Of a DNA stretch of 34,581 nucleotides, positions 7,033 to 16,054 are shown one piece after another; the stretch's first letter is position 1; each line of letters starts with the position of its first letter. The notes beneath the pieces were generated by a model. It did no database searches. It was not told the origin of the DNA and saw only the letters and a list, made by a program, of their open reading frames with translations. Both the position numbers and the translations under genes were made by a program. This DNA is from Flavobacteriaceae bacterium (GTDB lineage Bacteria > Bacteroidota > Bacteroidia > Flavobacteriales > Flavobacteriaceae): NCBI GenBank assembly GCA_002400885.1, contig NVRM01000017.1, forward strand, positions 1 to 34,581. Direction: 5' to 3'.

Positions 7033-9681
7033 CTATTCTTTCTTCTTTTTCTTGCCAAATAATCCGCCTAAAACATTTTTTACTGCATCTTTGGCGGCGT
7101 CTTTTACTGCGTCTTTTGCGGTTTCCTTGGTGGTTTTTGTGCTGTCAGTTTTAGTAGTATCTGTTTCTTTTGGAACTGTTTTGTTTCCTTTTAGGACATT
7201 GCCTAATAAGTCAGATAAGGCACTAGTTCCTTTACTTATTAGCTTCTCTTTTTGAACTTGAATCAATTGTTTTGTAAGGTTTGCAACGGACTGTTTTAAG
7301 TCTGTTTTTATAGCAGGGCTAGAGAATGAACCGCCAATAGTTGCAATTACAGGTATGGTGATGTTTTTAACATCTTCGGCCTTTAATTTTGATAAAATAC
7401 TACTTACTTCATTTCCGAAATACTTGGCAGGTACATCAAATGTTGCTGTGTATCCCAAGGTATTGTCAAAACCATGTCCACCAGCAATGTTTATTTTAAT
7501 GTCTTGGTAAGCGATAGTAAACGGCTTAATTTTAACCGCTCCATTTTCAAAAGTTAAAATGGTTTTCAAATGCTCTAAATTTAATTTTTCTAAATTTATA
7601 AACGGTAGTTTGTCGTTTAGTAACTTAAAGGCAGCGCCTTCTTTTGGTGTGATTTTACTGGTTAAAACCTCCGCCAATGCATTCCCTGTAAGTGTATTCA
7701 TATTAGGAGAAAACTCCTTGTCCAAGGTTCCTTTTAATTTTAAATTGGTGTTAAACTTTCCTTGCATCAAGTCCGCAATAGGAGCAATGCTAGTTAACAT
7801 GTCCATTCCTTTAAAAGATTGTCCAATGTCAAATTTATCTATCGCCAAGTCTAAATTAAACGTTGGTACTTCCGTTTTAGTAGAAACCGTTCCATTGATA
7901 ATCATGGAGCCATCAAAGGTATTGGTTTTTAAGTTTTGAAGGCTTACCGCTTCGTTTTTGATAACGAGATCTCCTTTTACATTTTTTAAAATCAAATTAT
8001 CATACAATACGGTTTTAGCATTTGCATGAATTTTAGCGTCTATAAATGCGGGTATTTTTAAGGCTTCTCCTTGGCTGGATTTCTTTTGAGTGTTATCCGG
8101 AGTACTGGTATTGTCTACCATAAAATCACTCACTTTAAATAAGGTAGAGTTTACGTTAAAATTTCCTTTCAAATCTTTTCCGCTGAATAGGAAACCTACT
8201 AAATTATCGATAGTCCCTGTGGCTTGTATATCACTTTTTCCACTGGTGGCATTGAATTTTTCTAAGGTAACCGTTCTCGGGTTAAAGGTGATATTTGCTT
8301 TAGAAATATGAATTGGATTTACGATGTCCTTGGAGGAAAATTCAAAATCTGAAATACTAAAGTCTCCATTATTTTTAATTTGTTCGTATTGATTTTTTTC
8401 AATGGCTTTCTGCGTAAAATGGGTTGTTAAGTTGGCAGTAACTATCCCTTTTAAGTCATTTTCTAGGGCAATAGGGTAGGCTTTGGAAATGTTTGCCAAA
8501 TTTAAGGTGCCATCCAATGTAGCATTTACAGAAGCGTTTGTAGTTAGATTTCTAATTGTTGCTTTTCCATTAAAAACATCTTCATCTATTTGTAAAGACA
8601 TTTTTTTAATGTCTAAATACGTGTCTTTTTCCAAGCCTGTATTGTTTGCAATACGTGCGTCAAATTGTATATTTTCTACTTTTTTTGGTAAATCTGGATA
8701 TTTAAAAGAAGCATCTTTAGATAAAATTTGAATGTCAAATTTTGGGATTGTTTTATCGCTTAACATTCCTTTAGCAAAACCATTCACGGTAAAACTACCA
8801 TTAGTGGTAATGTTAGCAATATCCTTGGTGTATTGGGCAGGAAGTAGGGCAATGAAGTTTTTAAAACCAGCACTTAAGGTGTTGAATTTTAAATCGAACT
8901 CGTTTCCGTTTGCATGTTGTTGTACAAAACCATCAAATTTTAATTGCAATTGGTTGATGGAGAAAGTGTTTTCTAAAAAGGTGTATTTCTGAGCTTCAGG
9001 GTTAATCTCAAAAGTAGCATCCAAGGCTAATTGTTGCTTTTTTAAATAGTTGGTGCCTTCCATTTCTATAGAAACTAAAGCATCTGTTTTGGTGATTAAG
9101 GTGATTAATTCGTCGGATAAATCTCCAGAACCTGAATGGTTTAATTGGTGTATTTGGGCTTTTAGTTGGCCAGGTTCATCTATATAATTGATGCGTGCAT
9201 TTTTAATGGCATAATTAGCGATGGCGAATTGGAACCCAGTACTCTCAGTGTTTTCTTCTGTACTAGCAGGACTGTCACTTTCTTTGGTAATGTCGTAATT
9301 TACATTTCCTTTTTTATCTGTGATTATATTGATTACAGCATCTGTTATGCTAAACGAATTTATTTCTATTTGCTCTGCTGCCGTTTTGAATAAACCTCCA
9401 ATAGGCATTTTTAAGGCTATTTCTTTGGCATAAAACAAGGTGTCTCCTTCGAAAGGAGCGACGTTTATGATGCTCATATTTTCCAGAAGAATACTCGCCT
9501 TCGGAAAGTTTCTAAGTAGACTGATATCTACATCAGAAAAATCTACGGTGGCATTTAAATTATCATTGAGCTGTTTTTTAGCGATTTCAGCAAATTTATC
9601 TTTGAATAATACTGGTATGGCAATGGCTGCTATAATAAATAATACGATAAATATTCCAAAAATCTTTAATCCCTTTTTCAT
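7033..9681 (-). CDS. AsmA-like inner-membrane protein
   Basis: 882 residues. One N-terminal membrane segment (about residues 5-27, IFGIFIVLFIIAAIAIPVLF) is followed by a long beta-rich chain with many fatty, glycine/asparagine-rich repeats typical of AsmA/TamB/YhdP-type proteins, e.g. LNDNLNATVDFSDVDISLLRNFP at the start and the region GHGFDNTLGYTATFDVPAK near residue 740. Such proteins span the periplasm and are implicated in moving phospholipids to the outer membrane; this role is from family knowledge only. The last 60 residues form a Lys/Thr/Ala-rich, probably helical tail (KDAVKDAAKDAVKNVLGG) ending in KKKKKE. It is a single gene; a TACTTTTG -7 match precedes it at 9706-9699. Confidence 0.82.
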   Translation of the reverse strand: MKKGLKIFGIFIVLFIIAAIAIPVLFKDKFAEIAKKQLNDNLNATVDFSDVDISLLRNFPKASILLENMSIINVAPFEGDTLFYAKEIALKMPIGGLFKTAAEQIEINSFSITDAVINIITDKKGNVNYDITKESDSPASTEENTESTGFQFAIANYAIKNARINYIDEPGQLKAQIHQLNHSGSGDLSDELITLITKTDALVSIEMEGTNYLKKQQLALDATFEINPEAQKYTFLENTFSINQLQLKFDGFVQQHANGNEFDLKFNTLSAGFKNFIALLPAQYTKDIANITTNGSFTVNGFAKGMLSDKTIPKFDIQILSKDASFKYPDLPKKVENIQFDARIANNTGLEKDTYLDIKKMSLQIDEDVFNGKATIRNLTTNASVNATLDGTLNLANISKAYPIALENDLKGIVTANLTTHFTQKAIEKNQYEQIKNNGDFSISDFEFSSKDIVNPIHISKANITFNPRTVTLEKFNATSGKSDIQATGTIDNLVGFLFSGKDLKGNFNVNSTLFKVSDFMVDNTSTPDNTQKKSSQGEALKIPAFIDAKIHANAKTVLYDNLILKNVKGDLVIKNEAVSLQNLKTNTFDGSMIINGTVSTKTEVPTFNLDLAIDKFDIGQSFKGMDMLTSIAPIADLMQGKFNTNLKLKGTLDKEFSPNMNTLTGNALAEVLTSKITPKEGAAFKLLNDKLPFINLEKLNLEHLKTILTFENGAVKIKPFTIAYQDIKINIAGGHGFDNTLGYTATFDVPAKYFGNEVSSILSKLKAEDVKNITIPVIATIGGSFSSPAIKTDLKQSVANLTKQLIQVQKEKLISKGTSALSDLLGNVLKGNKTVPKETDTTKTDSTKTTKETAKDAVKDAAKDAVKNVLGGLFGKKKKKE

Positions 9682-9698
9682 GCGACTTCTTTTTTTGT

Positions 9699-9706
9699 CA
9701 AAAGTA
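9699..9706 (-). promoter_or_regulatory. -7 element before the AsmA-like gene
   Basis: The - strand reads TACTTTTG, an exact TAnnTTTG match 17 bp before ATG 9681. No TTG is seen at the right distance upstream, so the -33 box is weak or absent and the predicted 5' UTR would be only about 12 nt. Confidence 0.3.
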
Positions 9707-9751
9707 CCTTATTTATTAGGGTTGGTCGTTAATATTAGGCTAATGTTTTAG

Positions 9752-10173
9752 AAAGGCTAGAGATGTGATTATTTAATTGATTGGTGCTTGAATTGATGTG
9801 TATTAGTTAATGGGGTAATTGGGTAGTGTAGTTGTGCTGGCTCAAATTGGAGACTTTGCGTAGCGGGGGAGGCTGCAATGTTGCTGCAAGTCACAACTCA
9901 AATACTATGAATAAAATTGAGATAAAATGGGCAATAGATCCTTTTTCGAAAGTTGATTTAAAAGAATAATAGTTTAATAAATGAGAGCCAATAAAATCAA
10001 TAATAATGTTTTTATAGATTTCCATTATCAATGTAACGCTTTGGATATCTATTATATAAGCGGTGCTAAATTAATTATTAATAAAGGAACATTAAAACGA
10101 GCTAATTGTTATTGTCGATACGTCGTGAATAGCTTATGCGCATTCATAGGCTGTTAAAAACAGTCCATTTATG
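9752..10173. other. Intergenic region with two tiny unassigned frames
   Basis: About 420 bp without a recognised gene. It has a locally GC-richer patch near 9850-9895 containing two direct copies of GCTGCAA (9872-9890 area). Two short + strand frames follow each other: 9907-9969 (20 codons, MNKIEIKWAIDPFSKVDLKE) and 9981-10157 (58 codons, starting MRANKINNNV and ending in a Cys-rich stretch). Neither resembles a family I recognise; they may be decayed coding sequence. Near the end GGCTGTT-AAA-AACAGtCC (10149-10166) can fold and could help end the - strand gene at 10174, though it lacks a T-tract. Confidence 0.4.
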
Positions 10174-10833
10174 TTAGCTTTTTAAATCTTCCAATACTTG
10201 AAAAGCGATGCTGGTATTTTTTTTAGAAATAACAATGGTAAACTCGTTTGAAGTAGATATTAACTCTACAATATTTACATTTTTGGCGGCTAATTTTTTG
10301 AATATAAAATAAAAAACTCCAGGTATACAGAGTACATCATTAGGGAAACGCATGGTTAAAGAAGTGAGGTCTTTTATACTACTGATCAATGTTTCGCTTT
10401 TGTAAATTCGTTCGATATCAACGGATATAATCGAGTTGACAATTATATTTGTTTCATATAGCCCTTTTGAAGTATAGTAAAAGGCTTCTGTATTTTCTTT
10501 TAAAACATTCAGTAATTCCAGTGGTTTATCCAACATGGTTTCTGAGTTCTTGAATGTATATTCTACAAGATTACTGCGTACAATGGTATCTCCTAAATTT
10601 GAAATATAATTAGATATTTTCCGCTCATGCATCTGAGTACCTAAAGAAGTATCATGTCTTTTTATGGCCATAACAATGGAGCCTTTCTGGACTACTTTTC
10701 TACTTATCTTTTCTATCTGTGGTTTAAATTTACTTGCCAATGCCGATAAGTTGATATATCCTTCGGCCAATCCATCTTGTATAAAAGGAGACTCTTTTAA
10801 TAAGTCGTTTACAATTTTCTGAACGGTTTTCAT
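10174..10833 (-). CDS. Small protein with C-terminal ACT-like domain
   Basis: 219 residues, no signal peptide or membrane segment, so probably cytoplasmic. The N-terminal half (KIVNDLLKESPFIQDGLAEG, then INLSALASKFKPQIEKI) resembles conserved bacterial and archaeal proteins in which a short helical, HTH-like region precedes an ACT-type domain. The C-terminal part, with GVFYFIFKKLAAKNVNIVEL followed by ISTSNEFTIVISKKNTSIAF, matches the ligand-binding ACT fold as found at the end of aspartokinases. Such stand-alone proteins are often annotated as aspartate kinase, but no kinase domain (no KFGGSS) is present here. A sensory or regulatory role is likely; the ligand is unknown. It is divergent from susC and 448 bp from it. 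A -7 match TACTTTTG lies at 10856-10849. Confidence 0.65.
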   Translation of the reverse strand: MKTVQKIVNDLLKESPFIQDGLAEGYINLSALASKFKPQIEKISRKVVQKGSIVMAIKRHDTSLGTQMHERKISNYISNLGDTIVRSNLVEYTFKNSETMLDKPLELLNVLKENTEAFYYTSKGLYETNIIVNSIISVDIERIYKSETLISSIKDLTSLTMRFPNDVLCIPGVFYFIFKKLAAKNVNIVELISTSNEFTIVISKKNTSIAFQVLEDLKS

Positions 10834-10843
10834 GCTTTCACTT

Positions 10844-10859
10844 TGTTACAAAAGTAACA
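10844..10859 (-). promoter_or_regulatory. Inverted repeat over the -7 element of the ACT-domain gene
   Basis: TGTTAC-AAAA-GTAACA, a 6-bp-arm inverted repeat 10 bp before ATG 10833. It contains the - strand -7 match TACTTTTG (10856-10849), so a dimeric repressor bound here would block the promoter. No properly spaced -33 TTG is seen. Confidence 0.35.
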
Positions 10860-11061
10860 TTCAATATAGAAAACGTATGTTGTCTATTATCATATATTGC
10901 AACTAAATTACCCTTTAAAGAGTAAAACACACCTTTAATAGGGAGATGCGTCATGTTCTCGGAAACTTACTGTTTTAAGGGAAACCAATGTAGGATAACC
11001 CATCCAAAGATTTTTTTATGATAATATTATTTTACAGCAATGCTTAAAAGGTGTTTTTAAG

Positions 11062-11097
11062 AGATTGTTCCATTTGTAACAATCTGTTTTAGTTTTG
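11062..11097 (+). promoter_or_regulatory. Predicted susC promoter with overlapping inverted repeat
   Basis: TTG (11065-11067), 22 bp, then TAGTTTTG (11090-11097), a full Bacteroidetes promoter. A perfect inverted repeat AGATTGTT-N8-AACAATCT (11062-11085) covers the -33 box and most of the spacer. The transcription start would be near 11103, giving a 5' UTR of about 180 nt. Confidence 0.55.
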
Positions 11098-11122
11098 TTT
11101 TTTATCCTTCCTTTTTTTTTCT

Positions 11123-11136
11123 CGAAATCGATTTCG
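11123..11136. promoter_or_regulatory. 14-bp perfect palindrome downstream of the susC promoter
   Basis: CGAAATCGATTTCG, centred on TCGA as in many LacI-family operators. It lies about 26 bp after the -7 box, where a bound repressor could block elongation or initiation of susC-susD. Which regulator would bind is unknown. Confidence 0.4.
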
Positions 11137-11281
11137 TCTAATTTCGTTACTCCTTTAAATGTAATAATGACGTTTATTTATAATAAACCACCATGCTTTT
11201 TGATCGAAAGGAACTGGGGATACTCGGTGTAAAATGTAGAATTCAATTTAAACATTAATATTAATTCAAACTATTTACCTT

Positions 11282-14200
11282 ATGAAAGAAATCATAGAAA
11301 AAAAACTTTTTTCTACGTTAAACCCAAAAATACTAGCGTGTGTAGTGTTTTTTGTGTTTGCGTTGCAAACAGTATCGTATGGTCAACAAAAAACAGTGAC
11401 AGGAATTGTTTCTGACGAAAGTGGAACTCCACTAATGGGGGTGACTATTATAGAGAAAAACACTCAAAATGGTACTTCTACCGGTTTTGATGGAGAATAC
11501 TCTATAAATATTGAAACGGGTGCAGCCCTTCATTTTAGTTATGTTGGTTTTGTTGCAAAGACGGTTCAGGTTGGTGGACAGTCTATCATCAATGTACAAT
11601 TATTAGAAGATAGTGAAAGTTTAGACGAAGTAATCGTGGTTGGTTATGGAACTCAAAAGAAAAGCGATGTTACAGGAGCCGTTGGTCAAGTAAAATCTGA
11701 CGAATTAACAAAAGTAGCGACGGTGAATGCTACGGAAGCATTGCAAGGGCGTGTTGCTGGTTTAACAGTGACTAAATCTTCTGGATCACCAGGAGCAGGT
11801 GTTGATATTAAAATTCGTGGGGCAGGTACTTACGGAAACAATCAACCCTTGTATATTATAGATGGAGTACAGGCTTCTTCTTATTATGTAGATCCAAACA
11901 ATATTGCTTCTATAGAAGTATTAAAAGATGTTTCTTCTGCGGCTATTTATGGAACAAGAGCAGCAAATGGAGTGGTAATAATCACGACTAAAAAAGGAAA
12001 AAGTGGGAAACCAAAAGTATCTTTTGATTCTTATATAAGTTTTAATTCTGCACGTAATAGCTACGATTTATTAGATGGTAAAGGCTATGCAAAAGTACAC
12101 AAACAAATGTACCAAAATGCAGGGAAGGATTTATTGTCTTATATGACAAGTACTCCAGATGTTAATTCAGATTGGATGGACGCTATTTTTAAAAGTGCAA
12201 TCCAAACAAACCACAGTGTACGTGTAAGTGGAGCTAGTGAGTTTGTTGATTATAGTGTGAACGGTAGTTCTGCGAAAGAGGAAGGGATTATTTTAGGATC
12301 CGATTTTAATAAGAAAACCTTAGGGGTGAATCTTGGTATTAAAAAAGGAAAGTTTACCATGCGTAATAACTTAACCTATGCTGAAACTAGAAAAGAAGGG
12401 TTTAAATTTAGTTTAAAAGAGGCCTATCATATTTCTCCGTTAATTCCTATTTATGATACGGATAGAGGATCTGGATTTGGGTATAGTAATGGAGAATTAG
12501 CCGATCATATGAATCCAATTGCATATGACCACTTTAAAGAAGGATATACCAAACTAAAATACTTTCATGCAAAAACAACATTGAGTTATGAAATTATAGA
12601 CGGTTTAACAGCCTCTACTAACTTGGCAGTTTCTAATACAGCAGACAATACCTTTAATTTTCACAAGGGATTTGTCTCAAGAAATAAGGTGTCGGATTAT
12701 GATAAATATGCTCAAATAGGGGTATATAATTCTACTTTTAGAAGAAATACCATGGAAGGAATCTTAAATTATAAAAAAGATTTCGGAAAACACAGTTTTG
12801 ATGTATTGTTAGGGTATTCTCGTATTTCAGAAAAATTTGACTGGAGTAAAGCAACAGGAGAAGGATCTAAAATAGTCGCAGATAAAAAAGTAAAAGCGGT
12901 ATTGTTAGATGAAAACTTTAAAACCTTAAACGCATTTATCGACGGAACTAGAACTGCAACAGGGTCTAATTATGAATACACCTTGGCTTCTGAGTTTGGT
13001 CGTGTTAATTACTCTTTTGATGACACATACTTATTTCAAGCAAGTATCCGTAGAGATGGAAGTTCTAAATTTGGTAAAAACAACCGTTATGGTACGTTTA
13101 CTTCTTTTGCTTTGGGATGGAAAATTACAGAAGAAGAATTTATGCAAGGTCAAGAAATCTTTGATTTCTTAAAACTAAGAGCTTCTTGGGGTCAAGCAGG
13201 AAATGATTCTTCTTTAGATAACTATTACTACAATGCGAGTATTTCTTCAGGTAAGAGTTCTTATAATGGAGGTTATGTTTTTGGATATGGAGATCAATCG
13301 ACACCTGTTCAAGGAAGTATTTCTAAAGAATTACAAAACGATAATTTAAAATGGGAAACCAATACCTCTAGTAATATAGGGATAGATTTTACCATGTTAG
13401 ATTATAAATTAAAAGGATCTTTAAACTATTATAAAAGTTTAACCTCAGACTTGTTATTTAAAAAAGAACTATCTCCATCTGCAGGAATTAATACGCCTAC
13501 CATTAATGTTGGAGAGTTTAAAAATACGGGGATTGAGATTGATTTAACGTATAGTAATAACGTAAACGATTTTAATTATAGCCTAGGTGGAACATTTTCT
13601 ACCAATAATAATGAGGTGACTAAGTTAGCGAATAGCAATCAAGTTATTTATGGAACTGGGTTGAAATTTGGAACAGATCACTATGTGAATCAAACTCAAG
13701 TAGGATATGAAGCAGGTGCTTACTTTTTAACAGAAGCCGATGGGATTTTCCAAAACCAAGCAGAAATTGATGCTCACAGTGTAAATGGAGTACTTATTCA
13801 GCCAAATGCAGCTCCTGGAGACATGCGTTTTAAAGATCAAAATGGCGACGGTACACTAAATTCAGATGATATCGTATACGCAGGGACAGGAATGGCAACA
13901 TTTGAATACAGTTTAAATTTCTCTGCAGATTATAAAGGATTTGATGCGACCGTATTCTTCCAAGGTGTAGGAGGAAATAAAATTTATGATGGAAATGCCT
14001 ACGAATTGATAGGCTTGGATTCGAATAGAAATTTCACGTCAAATGCTTTAAATGCATGGACACCAGAGAATACAAATACGGATATTCCTAGAGCTGTTTT
14101 TGGAGATCCTAATCAAAACAACCGTGCTTCTACACGCTTTTTACACAAAGGAGATTATTTGAGAATTAAAACAATTCAGTTTGGGTATACTTTACCGGAA

Positions 14201-14386
14201 AATGTATTGGAGAAATTACAAATAGACAAGGTGAGATTGTATGTAAGTGGGCAAAACTTATTTACCATTACAAACTATCCAGGGCTAGATCCAGAGGTAG
14301 CAGGTTCTATTTTAACCTATGGAGTGGATAGAGTATTGTACCCAAAGTACAAGTCTTTTATCATGGGAGTTCAATTACAGTTCTAA
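11282..14386 (+). CDS. SusC-family TonB-dependent outer-membrane receptor
   Basis: 1,034 residues, typical of SusC/RagA proteins. It imports oligosaccharides or peptides across the outer membrane using TonB energy, as the barrel under a SusD lid. A signal peptide is followed by a predicted cut after SYG (residue 34). A carboxypeptidase-regulatory-like domain follows (about 37-110, TGIVSDESGTPLMGVTI to FSYVGFVAKTVQV). The SusC signature DEVIVVGYGTQKK (from about 115) leads into the plug domain (GAGTYGNNQPLYIIDGV, then SAAIYGTRAANGVVIITTKK). The barrel shows the common block FQASIRRDGSSKFGKNNRYG and ends in an aromatic-rich strand (SFIMGVQLQF). susD starts 12 bp after. The substrate cannot be read from sequence, and no glycanase follows. 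Confidence 0.95.
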   Translation: MKEIIEKKLFSTLNPKILACVVFFVFALQTVSYGQQKTVTGIVSDESGTPLMGVTIIEKNTQNGTSTGFDGEYSINIETGAALHFSYVGFVAKTVQVGGQSIINVQLLEDSESLDEVIVVGYGTQKKSDVTGAVGQVKSDELTKVATVNATEALQGRVAGLTVTKSSGSPGAGVDIKIRGAGTYGNNQPLYIIDGVQASSYYVDPNNIASIEVLKDVSSAAIYGTRAANGVVIITTKKGKSGKPKVSFDSYISFNSARNSYDLLDGKGYAKVHKQMYQNAGKDLLSYMTSTPDVNSDWMDAIFKSAIQTNHSVRVSGASEFVDYSVNGSSAKEEGIILGSDFNKKTLGVNLGIKKGKFTMRNNLTYAETRKEGFKFSLKEAYHISPLIPIYDTDRGSGFGYSNGELADHMNPIAYDHFKEGYTKLKYFHAKTTLSYEIIDGLTASTNLAVSNTADNTFNFHKGFVSRNKVSDYDKYAQIGVYNSTFRRNTMEGILNYKKDFGKHSFDVLLGYSRISEKFDWSKATGEGSKIVADKKVKAVLLDENFKTLNAFIDGTRTATGSNYEYTLASEFGRVNYSFDDTYLFQASIRRDGSSKFGKNNRYGTFTSFALGWKITEEEFMQGQEIFDFLKLRASWGQAGNDSSLDNYYYNASISSGKSSYNGGYVFGYGDQSTPVQGSISKELQNDNLKWETNTSSNIGIDFTMLDYKLKGSLNYYKSLTSDLLFKKELSPSAGINTPTINVGEFKNTGIEIDLTYSNNVNDFNYSLGGTFSTNNNEVTKLANSNQVIYGTGLKFGTDHYVNQTQVGYEAGAYFLTEADGIFQNQAEIDAHSVNGVLIQPNAAPGDMRFKDQNGDGTLNSDDIVYAGTGMATFEYSLNFSADYKGFDATVFFQGVGGNKIYDGNAYELIGLDSNRNFTSNALNAWTPENTNTDIPRAVFGDPNQNNRASTRFLHKGDYLRIKTIQFGYTLPENVLEKLQIDKVRLYVSGQNLFTITNYPGLDPEVAGSILTYGVDRVLYPKYKSFIMGVQLQF

Positions 14387-14398
14387 TATAAAAAGAAA

Positions 14399-15943
14399 AT
14401 GATGAAAACTATTAAATTACTTATAATGTCGCTTCTCGTATTAGCCTTTACTGGATGCGACGACGACGAATTTTTGACGCAAAAATCACCTGATGCATTG
14501 GATTCTGCTTCCTTTTGGAGAGATGCAACCGATGCAAATGCAGGACTTACAGCAGCCTATGGTGAATTAGAATCTAGATCTGAATTTTGGGATGGATGGC
14601 AAGAAGGCCGCCCAATTGTAGAATGGTACAGATCGGATTATGTAGTTCCAGGAGTAGATGGAAGTAACTATGCGCACTGGATGTCTATCTTTAATTTTAC
14701 TTATACAAACGGGCACACCTTTGTAAACTTACTTTGGAGAACAAACTACAAAGGATTGAATTATGCAAATCAGGTAATTGCAAAGGTAGGAGCGATGACA
14801 GAGGAGCAGATTTCTCCAGCGCAACGTAAACAAATTATTGGAGAAGCTACTTTTTTACGTGCGTATTATCACTTTAAATTATTAACGATATACAAGCAGA
14901 TAATTTTGCGTACGGATTTAATAAGCGAGGAAACACTAGAGTTGCCTTTAGCATCCCGTAGCGAAGCATATGCTCAAATTATCGAAGATTTTAAAGCGGC
15001 GGCTAGCATGTTACCCGTAAATAATACCGTAGGTAATATTGGACGTGCTAATAAAGGAACTGCGATGGCCTATTTAGGTAAAGTGTATTTATACAAAGCA
15101 GGAGATGCTAGCGCAACAGCAAGTGACGATTTTAAAAATGCTGCCGATGCAATGGCTGTAGTCGTAAATTCTGGAGCCTATAGCTTGGAAGTAGATTTTG
15201 AAAGTAGTTTTAACGGAGAAAACGAAAACAATCAGGAGTCTATATTTGAATTGCAATTTAAGACAGCTGATGGAGATATTTTTAATGCGACAATGTTGCA
15301 TGCTTTTATTGCAGATCCTTCTTTTGGAGGATGGGGTGGAATTGAAGGAAGTCCTGCTTTATTAACAGAAATGAAATCGGAAGGTGAAATATCTTCTGAA
15401 GGTATGTATGATGCACGATTGTATGGAAGTTTGTATTTTAAAGATCCGTATTATAATGCAGGAAATAACATGCAAGGATCTAATTGGGATGCCTTAATGT
15501 TAGATACTTATAAAGAGAGTGCTGCGTCGAAAGATAATACAGTGTACTTTAAAAAATTCTTACCGCTGGATGTTGAAAATGCAGGGTATAATGGATTAAA
15601 CGTTGTGTTAATGCGATACGCAGATGTATTGTTAATGTATGCAGAAGCATTAAACGAAACAGGAGACACTTCTAAAGCGATTGAAATTATTAATAAAATT
15701 AGATTGATTCATGGAAATATGCCTGCAATTACAGCCACAAGTACAGCAGGGGTGAAAACACAATTGATACATGAACGTACCATGGAGTTTAGCCTAGAAT
15801 CTTCTCGTTTTTACGATTTACGTAGATGGGGAATGTTAGATGCAGCGATGCAAACAGCAGGAAGAACAGGTTTTAGTGCCGAAGCGCATGGGTATTTACC
15901 AGTGCCATTAAGCGAAATTAACGCAAATTCCAAAGTTGATTAA
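14399..15943 (+). CDS. SusD/RagB-family surface lipoprotein
   Basis: 514 residues, the usual SusD size. The N terminus is a lipoprotein signal with lipobox LAFTGC (Cys20 counting from the first ATG; a second ATG is codon 2). DDDE directly after the cysteine fits the acidic lipoprotein-export signal that sends Bacteroidetes lipoproteins to the cell surface. The body has the SusD helical (TPR-like) pattern, with FLRAYYHFKLLTIYKQI, NKGTAMAYLGKVYLYKAGD and the C-terminal family block VVLMRYADVLLMYAEALNE followed by LIHERTMEFSLESSRFYDLRRWG. It captures glycan at the surface and hands it to the SusC partner just upstream. A strong terminator follows, so the transcript probably holds only susC-susD. 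Confidence 0.95.
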   Translation: MMKTIKLLIMSLLVLAFTGCDDDEFLTQKSPDALDSASFWRDATDANAGLTAAYGELESRSEFWDGWQEGRPIVEWYRSDYVVPGVDGSNYAHWMSIFNFTYTNGHTFVNLLWRTNYKGLNYANQVIAKVGAMTEEQISPAQRKQIIGEATFLRAYYHFKLLTIYKQIILRTDLISEETLELPLASRSEAYAQIIEDFKAAASMLPVNNTVGNIGRANKGTAMAYLGKVYLYKAGDASATASDDFKNAADAMAVVVNSGAYSLEVDFESSFNGENENNQESIFELQFKTADGDIFNATMLHAFIADPSFGGWGGIEGSPALLTEMKSEGEISSEGMYDARLYGSLYFKDPYYNAGNNMQGSNWDALMLDTYKESAASKDNTVYFKKFLPLDVENAGYNGLNVVLMRYADVLLMYAEALNETGDTSKAIEIINKIRLIHGNMPAITATSTAGVKTQLIHERTMEFSLESSRFYDLRRWGMLDAAMQTAGRTGFSAEAHGYLPVPLSEINANSKVD

Positions 15944-15970
15944 TGCAACGAGGAGAATTGTTTGAGAATT

Positions 15971-16005
15971 AAAAACGGAGCGCCAAAAGCGCTCCGTTTT
16001 TTTTA
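15971..16005. terminator. Strong, probably bidirectional intrinsic terminator
   Basis: CGGAGCGC-CAAAA-GCGCTCCG (15976-15996), an 8-bp GC-rich stem flanked by A5 on the left and a T-run (TTTTTTTT) on the right. It ends the susC-susD transcript; the A-run makes it work on the - strand too, ending the convergent amino-sugar operon. Confidence 0.9.
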
Positions 16006-16054
16006 TTACAATAAATCAATCAAAATCCTTGTAACAAGTAAAAAAAATAGATTT

